Origin: Polytrichum commune
Taxonomy: Eukaryota; Streptophyta; Polytrichopsida; Polytrichales; Polytrichaceae
Assembly: GCA_950295325.1 (NCBI GenBank)
Contig: OX485804.1
Coordinates: forward strand, 36,766,001 to 36,830,000
DNA length: 64,000 bases
Direction of reading: 5' to 3'
Both the position numbers and the translations under genes were made by a program. Of the stretch, positions 45,462 to 57,989 are shown piece by piece. Below the pieces are notes generated by a model. The model saw only the letters and a program-made list of their open reading frames with translations, searched no databases and was not told the origin of the DNA. Every line of letters begins with the position of its first letter. Within the stretch, counting starts at the first letter, position 1.

Positions 45462-47919
45462 TTTAGTGTCAACAATACTAATTGTCTTGCTCAATATTAA
45501 TTATAAACCACGGTCTAGTGTCACCAACACTAAATGTTAACCTTACAGTGTCTGTCATTCCTTGTTAATTTTGGGGGGATTATAGATTTACAGTGTTGCA
45601 ATTACCGTCATTTACCAAGTGATTTTTCATCCAAATTTCAATCATCCATGACACTATTTTATCTCACGTTGCTGACAAGGGAAGATAGGATTTTGGCCAA
45701 TGGATGAACTCATCCATCATCCATGACAATATTTATTCACTCATTCATAAGAGGTGTCATCCAAAAAGTTGCCATAGTGATAGAAAATGCTATATGACAC
45801 TAAAAATCATATTTAGTGTAGGAGGCTCTTGTGTAAGAAGGAAACTGGAACAAATGTAGATTGAACATCAGGAGTATGTTTACCTTTCAAAGCTTACATA
45901 TATGAGTGACTGATCTAGCTAGAAGAGGGTTCTAAGTGTCAATCTTAACATCAATTTGTACGGAAAGGTACTACCTAACTCTTTTCAACATGAAAAAGCA
46001 TGTGACAAAGGACCTCATCAAATTGAAATGTATTGAGCTACTTTTAGTGTTGATGTTGTTTGTGTGCCCATTCCAGATACACCCTAAACTCCATAATATC
46101 AACCTCCATAATGTCACATACTCTCTAATATCCCAAAACCCTAGAGAATGGATGTTCGTAGTTCAAATCTCACTCCTTATTGTCACATTTTTTTCCCTTA
46201 TATCACAAAATTTGTCATTAATATAAACCTCCCAAGAAGTCAATCCACACCCTCGCCTTGCGCCATGTGTCAACATGTGGAGTGTCACCTTCTTCTTCTT
46301 CTTATGCCACTTGTTGAATGTTGGTGCATGCGTCCACCACATCGCTCGGGAAGGCCAAGTGGAGTGGACCACACTAGTGTAGGTGACATGAGAGCGAATT
46401 CAAATTGTCCTCACATCTCCTTTGTGTTATTCCATAATGTCACATTCTACACTAATTCTATAGTATCACGCATTTATGTTAACACTGCATAACTTTGTAA
46501 TATCATGTGCACTTTGGTTGCCACAAGTGTGATACTACAAAGTTTAGATTGTATAAGACTATCAAAGTTGGATCTCGAAAGGAGGGTTGTACAATGATGA
46601 TGGGTACTCGAGGTTATCTTGGATTAGAAGCTGCAAAGGGGAGTTGTTCTAAGGGCTAGTTCACACAAGGTCCAAGCCACCTGAGGTCAATCTGTGCAAT
46701 CTCAACCATTAATAGCATGAAAGTTGGGATTTACCACTTCACACAGGGTCCCAAGTCCTAAGTCCCAAGTCACTTGAAGTCAATCCGTGCAATCTCAACC
46801 ATTGATAGCATGGAAGTTGGGAGTTACCGTCCCAAGTCTTAACTCCCAAGGATGACATGGATGTCTACATAGCAACATTTTTTAGAGGTGAGTCTTGGTA
46901 TTTGTATTGATCTTTAGTGTCACCAATACTAATTGTCTTGCTCAATACTAATTGTAAACCGTGGTGTAGTGTCACCAACACTAAATGTTAACCCAACAGT
47001 ATTTGTCATTCCTTGTTAATTTTGGGGGGGATTATAAATTTACAGTGTTGCAAACACTGTCATTTACCAAGTGTTTTTTCATCCAAATTACAATCATCCA
47101 TGACACTACTTCATCACAAGTTGCTGACAAGAGAAGGTAGGGTTTTTGCCAACATATGAACTCATCCATCATCCATGACAATATTTGTTCACTCATTCAT
47201 AAGAGGTGTCATCCGAAAAGTTGCCATAGTGACATGAAATGCTATACGACACTAAATATCATATTTGGTGGAGTAAGGCTCTTGTGTAGGAAGGAAACCG
47301 GAACAAATGCAGATCGATCATCATGAGTATGTTTGCCCTTCAAAGCTTCCATATAAGCTTATATGAGTGAATGATCATCTAGAAGAGGGTTTTAAGTGTC
47401 AATCTTAAAGTCAATTTGTACGGAAAGGTACTACCTGACTCTTTTCAACATGAAAAAGCATGTGACAAAGGACCTCATCAAATTGAAATGTATTCAGGCT
47501 TTTAATGTCGATGTTATTTGTGTGCCCATTCCAAATATAAGACTATCAAAGTTGGGCTGGGGTAAAACAACCCGTACGTTGGTTTCTTGGAGGCAAGTAT
47601 GTAGGCATCCAACAAGGAACGAGTGTATGGGTTGGTTCGTCCAAATCATCAAATTTGGATCTTGAAAGGAGGGATGTACAAAGATGATGGGTTCTTGAGG
47701 TTATCTTGGATTAGAAGCTACAAAGGGGAGTTATTTTAAGGGTCGGTTCACACAGATCCCAAGTCACTTTAATTAGGTCAATCCGTGCAATCTCAACCAT
47801 TGATAACATGGAAGTTGGGAGTTACCACTTCACAGAGGCTCCCAAGTCTTAACTCCCAAGCATGACATGGATGCCTACATGGCAACACTTTTTGGAGGTG
47901 AGTGTTGGTATTTGTATTG
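45462..47919 (+). repeat. Tandem duplication of a ~1-kb unit (45462-46911 and 46912-47919)
   Basis: Both units begin TTTAGTGTCA...AATACTAATTGTCTTGCTC and run in parallel through TTAATTTTGGGGGG, repeat F, then GGATTAGAAGCT and a family J MITE. Unit 1 is longer because it carries MITE G (46080-46551) and an internal ~90-bp duplication in MITE J. The join at ~46911 falls inside MITE J of unit 1. Confidence 0.88.
46080..46551 (+). mobile_element. MITE family G copy 1, with an empty site in the sister unit
   Basis: 472 bp. The ends ACCCTAAACTCCATAATATC and TGATACTACAAAGTTTAG are imperfect inverted repeats, flanked by ATA. The duplicate unit at ~47537 reads CCAAATATAAGACTATC straight through, which defines the insertion. 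An inverted copy is at 56657-57131. Confidence 0.85.
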
Positions 47920-48124
47920 AGAGTCGGGTCGAGCAAAAAGCTAGACCCAACTCTCAACACAAGTCCCGCATAGAATTTTACATAATATCATCAAGATACG
48001 TCTTTAATGAATATAAACCATATTTCAATACTTTCTTGAGGCTCCAGAGGTGGGACTTTGCCTCCATGTTGGGACTTGCTAACATGAGTGAGACCTGGGA
48101 CTTGGGACCCCATGTGAACCGGCC
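47740..48124 (+). mobile_element. Tourist/Harbinger-like MITE, family J
   Basis: The ends GGGTCGGTTCACACAG and CATGTGAACCGGCC are inverted repeats, preceded by TTAA. The interior has a hairpin around GTCGGGTCGAGC (47934). The TIR start is shared with families A and B (GGGCCRSTTCACAC). A truncated copy is at 46653-46911. Confidence 0.75.
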
Positions 48125-48254
48125 ATTGGATCAAACAGTTAGCAAATGGAAGAGCATGTTCACAAAGTTGTCAATAAACAACCCACACCAACACAATCCC
48201 ACTTTAACAGCCCTCCAACTCCCACCAACCCGTTCCCCACAAACCAACGTCCGG

Positions 48255-48425
48255 AGAGATTTTTGGGCATAGTCGGTTGAGATCCTAGTGTTTCCAAGTC
48301 CAACCGGTTTACATGTTGACATCTTTCGGTTTTTCTATATTAAAGTTGAGGTATATTCTTCATATTTCTCTAAAGTGATTGGTAATTTTCCTGAAGTCTT
48401 GAGCTTCAACCGGTTCATCTGTTCT
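48255..48425 (+). repeat. Dispersed repeat N, most complete copy
   Basis: Contains CCTAGTGTTTCCAAGTCCAA and GAGCTTCAACCGGTT. It is the reference for the copies at 16.4, 25.6, 25.8 and 57.4 kb. Confidence 0.7.
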
Positions 48426-48609
48426 CCACATTCATTGCCACAAACACAATGAAGCCCTCCCCTGCCCCCGCAATAATAAGCTTGGGGCACAAAATCAAGG
48501 CAATTTTCTGGGCACAAAATCAACACATGCACCTCAGTATTCGTGCATGTCCCCGTTTCTTGGCCGAATCTACTTGGATTTAGGGGCCAACCATGGGCTT
48601 GCCACCTAG

Positions 48610-49180
48610 GAGGTGGATTCTACATTGGAAGCTAAAATGACGTGTGTGGGTAACTATGGAATAGAACCCCTATATACGAGAGATATTTATGGATAAGAAG
48701 AACGGATATGTATTAATGGTAGGTTAGAAAATGAATTTCATGTATTAATACTAAGCTTTTCAATTTGAAGTGAGAAATGCCTTCACTACATACACAAAAT
48801 ACAAATTATGATATAAATAGGCCTTTGTTACATACACAATGTACTTTCACTTTCCATTCAGAATGCCACTGAACATTTTTCATCTAGGGGATGTAACTCT
48901 GACATCAAATCACATGTCATTGAGGTTAACGCAACAATAACATCGGTTGAAAAGGTAAATTAGATGAAACTAGCACATTTATTGCCAATTTTTTCTTTGA
49001 ATCTCAGGTCCCCTTTTTGTGCATCTACCTTTACTTCAAAAAAATCAAGAGCCTTTGAAATATGCACACTAGAAGCAGAAAAAACGATATCTTTTTCCTA
49101 TGTATACCATATACCCTAATACCTCAATAATAGTCCCTCGTAGACTCATGTTAGTCCATATGTGGTATGAAGAGTCCACC
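48610..49180 (+). repeat. Dispersed repeat D, copy 2
   Basis: Direct partner of 23937-24480. Confidence 0.75.
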
Positions 49181-49266
49181 CCTAAGGAACCATAGCACCA
49201 ACAACCATGAGTCCAACGGCCAGTGTGGTAACCACAGTAGCAACTGTAGCATTTGGTGTTGCTCAT

Positions 49267-49293
49267 ACAACAACAACAACAACAACAACAACA
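49267..49293 (+). repeat. (CAA)n microsatellite
   Basis: Nine CAA units. A C15 run follows at 49610-49624. Confidence 0.9.
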
Positions 49294-49919
49294 AAGCTCT
49301 CGTGGTTCAAGTTTGGATATGACTTCAAGTTTGTTCATTAGATTAAATTAAGGGTTAGTTTGTGGTTGATCATTGTGACCAGCAGAACCAAAGACATGTA
49401 CCCAAAGATGTGCCAATTTGTGCACAAGTCATACAAAACTTATCATCTTTGCAGAAGAAAATTGAACCCTTTGCCTTCACTTTTTGGATGATTCCTTCCC
49501 TGTGTTTTGATGTTTGTGAGTGCAGAACGCTTGTTTAGAGTCCCCCAAGGACTGTTTACATTGAGTTCAGTTTATTTCGTCAAATGTATACATTGTTTGC
49601 AAAATTAGTCCCCCCCCCCCCCCCAACTTTTGATTGCGAGTTGGTTTTGTGCATACGATACCTTCCATGTTTAGTAGGTTTCCAGTCCATGCTTGGAGGT
49701 AGGTAATGTGGAGGCTGACATGTCAAGTGCTAGAATGAGTTTAACCCTCAATGAACTAAAATAGATTGCTCTCCATTCAAATTTAAACACTACCTCCAAG
49801 CATGCACAAGTGGAAACTTAAGCATTGATATTGTATGCAAAACAACGAATGGAAAGTAATATTGGACCGTTGCCAAAAACTGGTCCCATTGACTTCAAGG
49901 ATAACTCTATTTTGGCAAC

Positions 49920-50310
49920 TTTGCAAGGATGATTACACAATAGTTGGATGCAAGGTCACTTACAACTTCAAAGCCTTTAACAGCATAAACTGCATTCACA
50001 TTGAAACATTTTCTTTGTTGTATCTTTCTTTTCTTCATTTCTTTATTGTACCTCTTGGTATAAGCAGTGGAGTGGGAACCAGGAGTCCGTACTTATATAT
50101 TCAACTTCACATCAGCTTCTGTACAAACGTATTGTATTTAATCCAATCATCCCGACCGAACACCTTCAAAGCTCCATTCGCCAGTTTCACAATCTCAAAC
50201 TTATAATCCTTCCCATGAGGACTTGAAGAGGCCCTCTTTGGACAAACAAATCAAGAGCCTTGTATTCTCCTACACATTCATAGCAATGTAAGTTAGTTTC
50301 AAGTAATGAC
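49920..50310 (+). repeat. Dispersed repeat H, copy 2
   Basis: Direct partner of 38005-38360. Confidence 0.65.
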
Positions 50311-50383
50311 AGTTAACTTGATCTAATTGGTGACGAGCCATAACTCACATAAAGTTCGATTCATTTGGTGACAAATGAAAAAA

Positions 50384-51420
50384 TGATCCTAGATTTTGAA
50401 GCAACACCGTAAGAGCTCTGAAGACTTCAAACTTGTGAGAGCAAAACCTAACATGAGTGCAGATAGCACAGACTACATTATGATCTACAACTTATCCTTA
50501 AATTCAAGTGTACCACACATCCATTCACAAGGCCTCCAAATTTGACCAATGTCAGAACAACCAGTCAAGGATGAATGTGCTACAGACCCAAAAGCTAGGT
50601 GATGACAGCAAAAAAAAAAAATTAAATGATCCTGAATTTTGCAGGAATATGGTAAAGCTGTGAATTGGTTCCACACTTGAGAGCGAAACCTGAGAAGAGT
50701 ACAGATAGCACAGACTACACCATGCTGCCCAGACCCAAAGTCTGCAACTTCATATTCTAGTGATTAGAAAATCAACCCATCCACCTCTCAACAACTCGAA
50801 ACTTCAGTCCAGGAAATCTCATCTTAATTTGATGGAGGAGCTCTTCAGATGAAAAGCATTCAGTAGATTATCAGAACAACAAACCCTCGAATTAGGATGA
50901 AAATTGTTCGTCTACCCTCTCTTATTGGAACCATAACAATATTTCAAGTAGCAGAATTTTATGTACAAGGTCTCTAATACATACCTGGACCAAAAGACTG
51001 CACCAAGGGTGTCTCTGTTCCAGCACTCGCAAGGTTGAAAAACAAAATAGTTCCATGGCCCTTGCAAATTGCAGAACAGCAGCCAAAGTGCACAATCAAA
51101 GACCTCTGCTCCCTAAGTCTGGATTCTTCTTGCAAAACATGTAGAAATATGGGAACTGCACCAGCTTTAATAAGTTACCCCTTGTTGATGGAAGCAAACG
51201 ACAAATGGTACAGAGCCATGGAAGCATCTCCCTGCACTCCTGGAGATCCTCCCGCAACACGTGAATGAGGAATGGCACCAAAACCACCAATGGTCCTTTT
51301 GTTATCAGTATTCAACGCACACGCTGCGCGCTCCTCAGATGCGTCCGATTGACTCTTCAGAAGATCTATGAGGGCAGGGAGAAGACACAACAAAGCTTTT
51401 GCCAATCTCTTGAGTCACTT
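50384..51420 (-). pseudogene. Truncated partial copy of the U-box/ARM gene (exon 1 end plus intron)
   Basis: On the minus strand, 51420-50980 aligns at roughly 80 percent with 53150-52709 of the gene upstream. It covers the armadillo-repeat part of exon 1 and preserves the intron donor GTATGTATTAG-like sequence. It has several small deletions that break the frame, and no U-box. Beyond the donor, 50760-50630 and 50490-50384 each match the intron segment 52480-52289, so the intron came along and one intron module was doubled. Intron sequence rules out a retrocopy; this is a DNA duplication in the same orientation. Exon 2 is absent. Confidence 0.8.
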
Positions 51421-51577
51421 TCTTCGAAAGTGGTCTCCAAATCAAAGAACCCTTTCTTTATAATTCCTGCACCAGTAACTTTATAGGTTTGACTACCACC
51501 TTGCCGTCTTTCCCCAGGTTGCAGGTGGGTGCGTGACCTTCGTACAATCAGGAACCCGCATGAAGAATCCAAATATG

Positions 51578-51583
51578 TTTATT
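51578..51583 (-). terminator. Candidate poly(A) signal of the U-box/ARM gene
   Basis: AATAAA on the minus strand, ~193 nt after the stop codon at 51776. Confidence 0.45.
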
Positions 51584-51775
51584 CTACAGACCGGGCTGTC
51601 AGATCTGTTGAGAAAAGAAAAGTAAGGTGTACAAAGACAGGCCGGATTGACATGTAGGGAGAGCTTCACACAAGAACAGAAGCCCAACAGGAACAGATCC
51701 AGGAGTATATTCGAAATCCCTCTTCCATTGGATCTTGTTGCCAGCGAAGGTGGTGGAATCAAAAAGAGATGTCAT

Positions 51776-54608
51776 TCAAAACTGTGCAGATTCTGATTTG
51801 GAGGCGGTCTCGCTACCTGCCCTGTTGGTGTTGTTCATATGTACACCCCTGGTGCCCCTGCGGTATAGGGCACGTGCATACAACGCCTCACCTTCCCCAC
51901 TGTCCTGGTTCGGGGACTCTGTCAGAATCCTGAGCAGGGAGGTTGCCTTCTCCCTCGCCCTTTGGCTGCCAGTTTCCTGGAGGGCAACTAGTGGCTCTAC
52001 GGCACCTCGTTGCAGAGCCTGCATCTTGAATCGCAGATTGTTATGTGACAGCTGGAGAAGAGCAGCCGCAGCGTGCTCTCGCACAGCTCCCCAATCATCC
52101 CCTCCTCTGTTTGTGGATTCTTTGTCATCTACACAATCCATCATTCACAACTTATTTTTACATTCCAAGCTGCCACACCTCCATCCTCGAGCTTTTCCAA
52201 CTCAACCTCTATAGCAACAACCGCTCAAGAATGAACTTGTAATAATGCAAACCCACAAGCTAAAGCTTGAGCACAAATGAAGAATCCGATCCTATATTTT
52301 CAGGACCACAGTGGCATCTGTGAATTTGTTTCACATTTGTGAGAGCAAACCTGAGATGAGTGCAGATAGCAAGGACTACACTATGATGCACATGCCTTAT
52401 TCTACATCCACTCTCAAGGTCTACAAACTCTTCGAGGTGGGCTTGACGCAGAATCTGGTACACCACGAAACATTATGCATTGCAAGCCATGTTAGGACTC
52501 CCTGTAGGTTTTTCATCCATTCGCTCCTTTAGGCAGTCCGATTCTAGTGACAATTGCGGTGCAACGGTCACGGCATGTCTCGGCATTCTCCACCAATGAC
52601 ACATTATTAGTTTCCATGGTAAAGGGCCCTCTAAGGAAGAATGGAAAGATATATACATTGACTCTCTCTACCATAACATTCCCGAGTGCCCAGGTCTCTA
52701 ATGCATACCTGGACCCAAGGACTGTGCCGATGGACTCTCTCTTCCAGCGCTCAGGAGGTCCACGAACACAATAACTCCATGGCCCTCGCAAATTGCAGAA
52801 CGCCCCTCTTGAACGGCGGCCAAATTGCACAAAATCAAAAGACCTCTGCTCACCAAGTCCGGGGATTCTTCCTGCACCACCTGCAACAATATGGGAACTG
52901 CGCCGGCTTTGATCAGTTTCGCCCTGTTGATGGTGGCAAACGACAGGTGGTACAGAGCCATGGCCGCATCTCGTTGCCCTCCTGGAGATTCTCCTCGCAA
53001 CACGTGGATCAGAGGAGGAATGGCACCCAACACGCCGATGGCCATTTTGTTCTCATCGTTCAAGGCAAGACTGAACAAGGCGCCCGCCGCGTGCTCCTGA
53101 GCTGCGTCGGACCGACTCTTCAGAAGATCTATCAGGGCAGGGATGGCTCCCGCCCGTGCAATTTTCACCTTGTTTTCGTGCGCAAGAGACAGATTCATGA
53201 TCGCTGCCGCTGCGTTGATTTGCACCCCGCCGTATCGAGATAGGAGAAGAGGCACCAGAGCCCCTACAAGCTCCGCTGTGCACAACGTAACCCTGTAGTC
53301 CACCCCGGCCTCTGTGTTCCTTGTAAGCCTCCTGATCTCTGCGGCGCCTTCCTCCTGCTCTATGGCGTGCCGGTGCCTCAGCTTATTCATCAGCTCCGTC
53401 TCGATACCACCGCCTTCGTGATTTTCCCCGGCCTCGTCGGCCAGGTACGAGGAAGGAGTCGTCTCTAAAGGCAAAGGGGTTCTACCGCGTGTACGCGTAT
53501 GACCTGTGTCTTCTCTCAGTGCACCCGCCGATGCGGAATGGACGTACCTATTCATGTTCGCAGCGGGAGGCCATTCGCTGCTGCTGTTCGCATCGGCATT
53601 GCCGATGCTCGTGCTGCTTCCGTAATACTCCGCCGAAGAATTCCTCCTGTCGAATTCCATCGACGAATCTCTTGAACCGCCGCTCGACAGCCGGGTGCGA
53701 TGCCCGTACTGCCGCCTCGTCCACAGAGGCCTGTTCTGATCTTGACATTTCGTCCATGCCGGACCCATTTGGTCGCTTGGCTCGCCTTCGCCACCGTTGC
53801 TCCATTGGTTCTCGGAAATCCCACTGTGTTCCTCGTAAATCTCGCTGTTGCCGTGGCTGCTTGTCCGGGAACTCCCGTTGTAACCCTCCAATCCTTCGTC
53901 GGTGCCGAACCCGGGTCTTGCCGAATCGCTGCCGAACCCTGGCCTTGCCGAATCGCTGCTCAACCCGGGCCTTGCGGGATCCTCCTGAGACCTCGGCTCG
54001 CTTCCGTCGCCGCTCACGAAGGCTGTTTCAGCGCGCCTCTCCACCAATTCGGTTGCGGACTCCACGGTTGGGACCCGGGGCTTCGCCACCTTATTCTTCT
54101 CGCACCATGTCTGGATAGCAGATCTTAGAGCAATATTGGGAGTCAGAGAGTCGTGGGCAAGACTCACTCCCGTCTTAAAACAATGCCCGTTCCCCTGTTG
54201 CAGCCAAATCTCTATGCATCGACGCTCGTAGCTCTCTCCGGACGCAACAATCACGGGGTCCGCCATTAAGCACTTGGATATCGGACACACGAACTCCTGA
54301 GGCCATTCCTTCGACGACGCTTTCTTGTTCTTGCTCCGTGAAAATAGCCACGAGCTCTTCTTCTCCACTGCCGGCTTCACTTCCGTTTCAGAAGTTTGCA
54401 TGTCCCCACTCCCAGAGGGAGCAGGAGGAGGTGTTGCCAACTCACTTGGGCCATCGGATACCTGGGAATCTGCTGGAACTTCTCCGAGGGGCACGACTGG
54501 AACGCAACCTTCCGCAACCGCCACAGGCAGAGGATCGGTTCTCGCATCGATGGATTTCCGCCTCCCTATCTGCAACCTATGCAATGTTTGCGACAGCGTG
54601 CTGGCCAT
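51776..54608 (-). CDS. U-box/armadillo E3 ubiquitin ligase, PUB38/39/40/41-like
   Basis: Two coding exons, 54608-52709 and 52128-51776, join across a 580-bp GT-AG intron (CCAG|GTATGC ... TGTGTAG|ATGAC) to 750 residues. The U-box spans about residues 102-172 (EFVCPIS, DPVIVASGESYER, PN.ALRSAIQTWC). Cys-Phe replaces the more usual Cys-Pro at GHCFKTG. Residues ~190-400 are a low-complexity Ser/Gly/Arg-rich linker, longer than in the Arabidopsis relatives (about 550 aa). Armadillo repeats run from ~410 to ~695 (SRYGGVQINAAAAIMNLSL, SAGALFSLAL-like, AMALYHLSFA, LLILCNLAA; REHAAAALLQLSH in exon 2). The C terminus ends SESAQF, like the SAEF end of the PUB38-40 clade. Such proteins transfer ubiquitin in the cytosol; Arabidopsis PUB40 is linked to brassinosteroid signalling. 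The frame is intact. Confidence 0.92.
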
Positions 54609-54617
54609 ACCACACTA

Positions 54618-56186
54618 CTAGAATATTCACATGCACCTTCAGTTCTTCCAACGTTTCTTTCAAATCCCGTACTTGTTTTGCATGTTTGCCGATCGAGGGC
54701 ACCAACCACTGCACAATACACCAATTTGCTCTCAAAATAGTTTTTGCAACCCCTCAGTGTCAAAAGAAAAGGGTAGTTCTGAATTAGAAAACCCACACGT
54801 TCCAAGGACCGCACACGTGATCAAACCCTGAAATACGAATGCACAGGAGCTTGGAGAATGAGTGCAGTAACATAACTCATTGTCAAAGATAGTCCAATTG
54901 CATGGTAAAGTGAAGGTCAGAGTCTCTGCAATCACTGATAACAATATCTAGTATGACAACAAACATCTTTGAAACTGTCCAACAAGGAAAACAACGATAT
55001 CCACATTTGAGTATCAGACTGATCGAAACATTGTACTCGCTGTTCACAGTGAGTTGTTGGAACTTGTTTTTTAGATTCTTCTTCTTCTTCTTCTAGTCAT
55101 TTCTGGTTCTTTAGATTCCAATTGAATTCCTAAGGGCTGCAAAACTTCGAGCTAGTACAATTTGAAGATCGCAAATGTGCCAACTGACACTGCCGAAGGT
55201 AATATGCCTTCTCGTACCATCGTGGTGCAACGGAAACAAAATGTGGTAAATAAATAACAACCAGTCCATGAGCACCATTCAATTTTTTCTAGTAATCAGT
55301 GACCTACACGGATGAGTTGTATTAGAGCACTTCAACTCCATTTCGATGATATACTTTTAATTCAACCCCTCGAGTGTGAGTTTGGAAGGTAGAAGTCACA
55401 ACTCTGATCTGAACCCAATTCTGATGACTTCCGGGTCTGGACGCCCAAGGCAGACAAAGGTAACCTTTGCTGCGATAAAACTCTAGCATCAGTCGAATGT
55501 AATTTCTAGAAAAAAATCTCAAGTGCTTCGCTCAATGTCAAGTACTGTTCCTGCCTGAAATCCCCTTTAGTTCGTTAACCATCATTGTTCTTAAGATAAT
55601 AATCTAAGTAGGGAACTCAATGCCAACTAGTTCATAATTCTCTAACAAAATTGTAATCGGATTAAGACATAGAGTGCCGTTAAATCCTAGGTGTACAAAC
55701 TGCCGCTTGCACGATCTCCGGGGTGGGGGGAGGGGGCGGGGAATTCTCAATGACAACTTGGACTTGGCGTCAGATACGATTCGATATTGGAATGGTTTTC
55801 ACAAAGAGAGCATAGTAGAAATCCCACCCCTGCTTCGGCCATGCAAGATTTTCTAATGTGAACATTACTCTAGAACCGCTACCTTTAAGAGACGCACAGA
55901 CACAGCAGTTCAAACGCCTTTGCTTTGCGTCAAAATTCGTGTCGTTGCTTCATAACTTGTCCGTGTCCAATTAAATGATCAAAAATCCGCTACCGAGTTC
56001 GTAGGCAAGCATTGTCACGAGCCGAGTCCTCAACACTCAATCTAAATGCTGTGCCTCCGCAGCAAAACATTTAAGAGAGGCATCACAAGCAAGTGAATCG
56101 TCCTTATTCACTCAAAAGGAAACGATATCTATCTATCTATCTATCTATCTAACTCTCTATTATAGCCTCCAAACAAAATGACGCAC
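54618..56186 (-). other. Putative leader intron of the U-box/ARM gene
   Basis: Minus-strand donor GAAG|GTGCGTCA (intron from 56186) and acceptor TATTCTAG ending at 54618, ten bases before the ATG. If used, this gives a 1569-bp 5' intron. It contains a (CTT)n run near 55080 and (ATCT)n at 56129-56151, and no genes. Confidence 0.4.
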
Positions 56187-56380
56187 CTTCTGGAAGGAGT
56201 TCAGCTACGACTGCGGCGTTCTTGAAGTGACGGCTGCGGGAAGCTGCAAAGAGAAAACGCACTCCGCGACTGACATACACCTGCAGCAAGCGGCCATCGA
56301 CTCCATCGACCAAGAAGAATCGCGCGCTCCTTAAGCCTGTGATTGACGCTAAGCTCATCGAAGCTCTTGAACCAATACAA
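56187..56380 (-). other. Putative leader exon, homologous to the one upstream of the ACR gene
   Basis: The reverse complement matches 32430-32562 at ~75 percent, including GAGTCGATGG, TGCAGGTGTA, GTCGCGGAGTG, TTTGCAGCTTCCCGC, AGTCGTAGCTGAA and the donor CCAGAAG|GTGCGTCA. In this copy a frame is open (69 codons, ATG at 56358), but it is not open in the other, so leader function is more likely than coding. It lies ~1.6 kb upstream of the U-box gene start and on its strand. Confidence 0.45.
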
Positions 56381-56656
56381 CCCCCACTAAACCCTAACCC
56401 GGGCCCGCCCTCACTTATGCGCTGATCGGTAGGGAAAGCCAGAATCCAGATCGCCTTTCTCGCCCAGCTAGACTTACCGACAAGATATGAATTTTTATTG
56501 TTGTTCTTATTATATTATGTTATGTTATATTGTATTGTATTGTATTTTTATAGAGACAGAAGGTCAAAAAGCCCAGGCCAAAATGATTCGAGAACGAGGG
56601 AAAATGCGACCATTTGGAGGGGAGGTGGAACCCCTCACACAAAATAAATGAATACA

Positions 56657-57131
56657 CACTCTAAACTCCGTAGTATCACACCTGTGGCAACCAAAGTGCA
56701 TGTGATATTATGGAGTTTTGTAGTGTTAACATGGATGCATGATACTAGTGAATTAATGTAGAGTGTGACATTATGGAATAAGACATAGGAGATGTGAGGA
56801 TAATTTGGATTCGTTCCCCCGTCACTTACGCTAGTGTGGTTCACTCCACTTGGCCTTCCCAGGCGATGTGGCGAACGCATGCACCAACATTCAAGAAGGG
56901 GTATAAGAAGAAGAAGAGGAATAAGAAGATGGCACTCCACACGTTGACACAATGCAAGGGTGTGGGTTGACTTCTTTGGTGGTTTGCATTGATGACAAAT
57001 TTTGTGATATAAGGGAAGAAAAATGTGACAATAAGGAGTGAGATTTGAACTACGAACATCCGTTTTGTAGGGTTTAAGGATATTAGAGAGTGTGTGACAT
57101 TCTGGGGGTTGTTATTATGGAGTTCAGGGTG
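56657..57131 (-). mobile_element. MITE family G copy 2 (inverted)
   Basis: The reverse complement of the element at 46080-46551 over its full length, about 85 percent identical. The ends are CTAAACTCCGTAGTATCAC and GGAGTTCAGGGTG. Confidence 0.85.
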
Positions 57132-57374
57132 TACTTACAAATTTTTCATAAGGTTGCCTAACTTATTTCAATGAGTAGGGAAAACCGATCGCTAGTTCCA
57201 GATGAACCGTGTGAGGGGATGATCACACCAAAAACTTTTGGCACCATCCATGAGCATCTCGAATGTACTAGTGTGGAAAATGGTGGGCCAACGTCTATTT
57301 TTTAACATAATCCCCAACAATTTCACAGCTAGAACCAAACGGAAAGTTTAGTGTGATCAGGGCATGAGTTTGAG

Positions 57375-57545
57375 ATGCAACCGGTTGAAGTTCAAAAACT
57401 TTGGGATACTTACCGATCATTTTAGATGAATTTAGAGAATATGCGTCCTACTAACAAAAAAAAGAACGAACAATGTCCACATGTGACCAGTTGGACTTGG
57501 AAACACAAGGATCTTGACCAATCTTGCCCAAAAATCTCCCCAAAC
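57375..57545 (-). repeat. Dispersed repeat N, inverted copy
   Basis: Contains CCAGTTGGACTTGGAAACAC, the complement of the 48.3-kb copy. Confidence 0.65.
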
Positions 57546-57989
57546 ACCGACTTGTTATGGAGGAATATATAGGTTTGTGGACTTTTGAGGAGTCTAACTG
57601 ACATCCAATGCAGTTTTGATATGTTTAGTACTACGGATGTAAGGGCCAAGGTTTTTTTTTGGTTCTATGAGCGTTTTGCATGTTGGTTGCACAATGCATA
57701 ATGAAAAATGTCATTTAGTTATTTGTTTGTTTAACCCAAAATTGAAGTTGGCAATAAGATGTATTTCTAGGAAAAAAATTAGAGTTAGGTCAAAAGGGAG
57801 GAGCTATCATGGTTGATTTGTTGGCGACAACATCAATTGTGTATGTGATATTTGATGCAGTTAGCAGTAACATGTATTGCTTTGTTGGTTGTTTTCATCA
57901 TATTTTCAAGTCTTTGTTGTAAAGGGATAAGGTTGCCTTATTGTGTTTTGTGCAATCTAGCCTCACGAAGCCCCCCAAAAAAACATTGG

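Noticed and set aside
46148-46492. 114-codon frame and its minus-strand counterparts at 56635-57059
   Set aside because: They lie wholly inside MITE G copies, and the frame is not kept between the two copies.
52686-54787. Several long plus-strand frames opposite the U-box gene
   Set aside because: Shadows of a GC-rich coding exon on the minus strand; they lack family motifs and contain none of the expected splice signals.
56149-56358. 69-codon minus-strand frame as a coding exon
   Set aside because: The homologous segment near 32.5 kb has stops in this frame, so conservation is at DNA level; a leader exon is the better reading.
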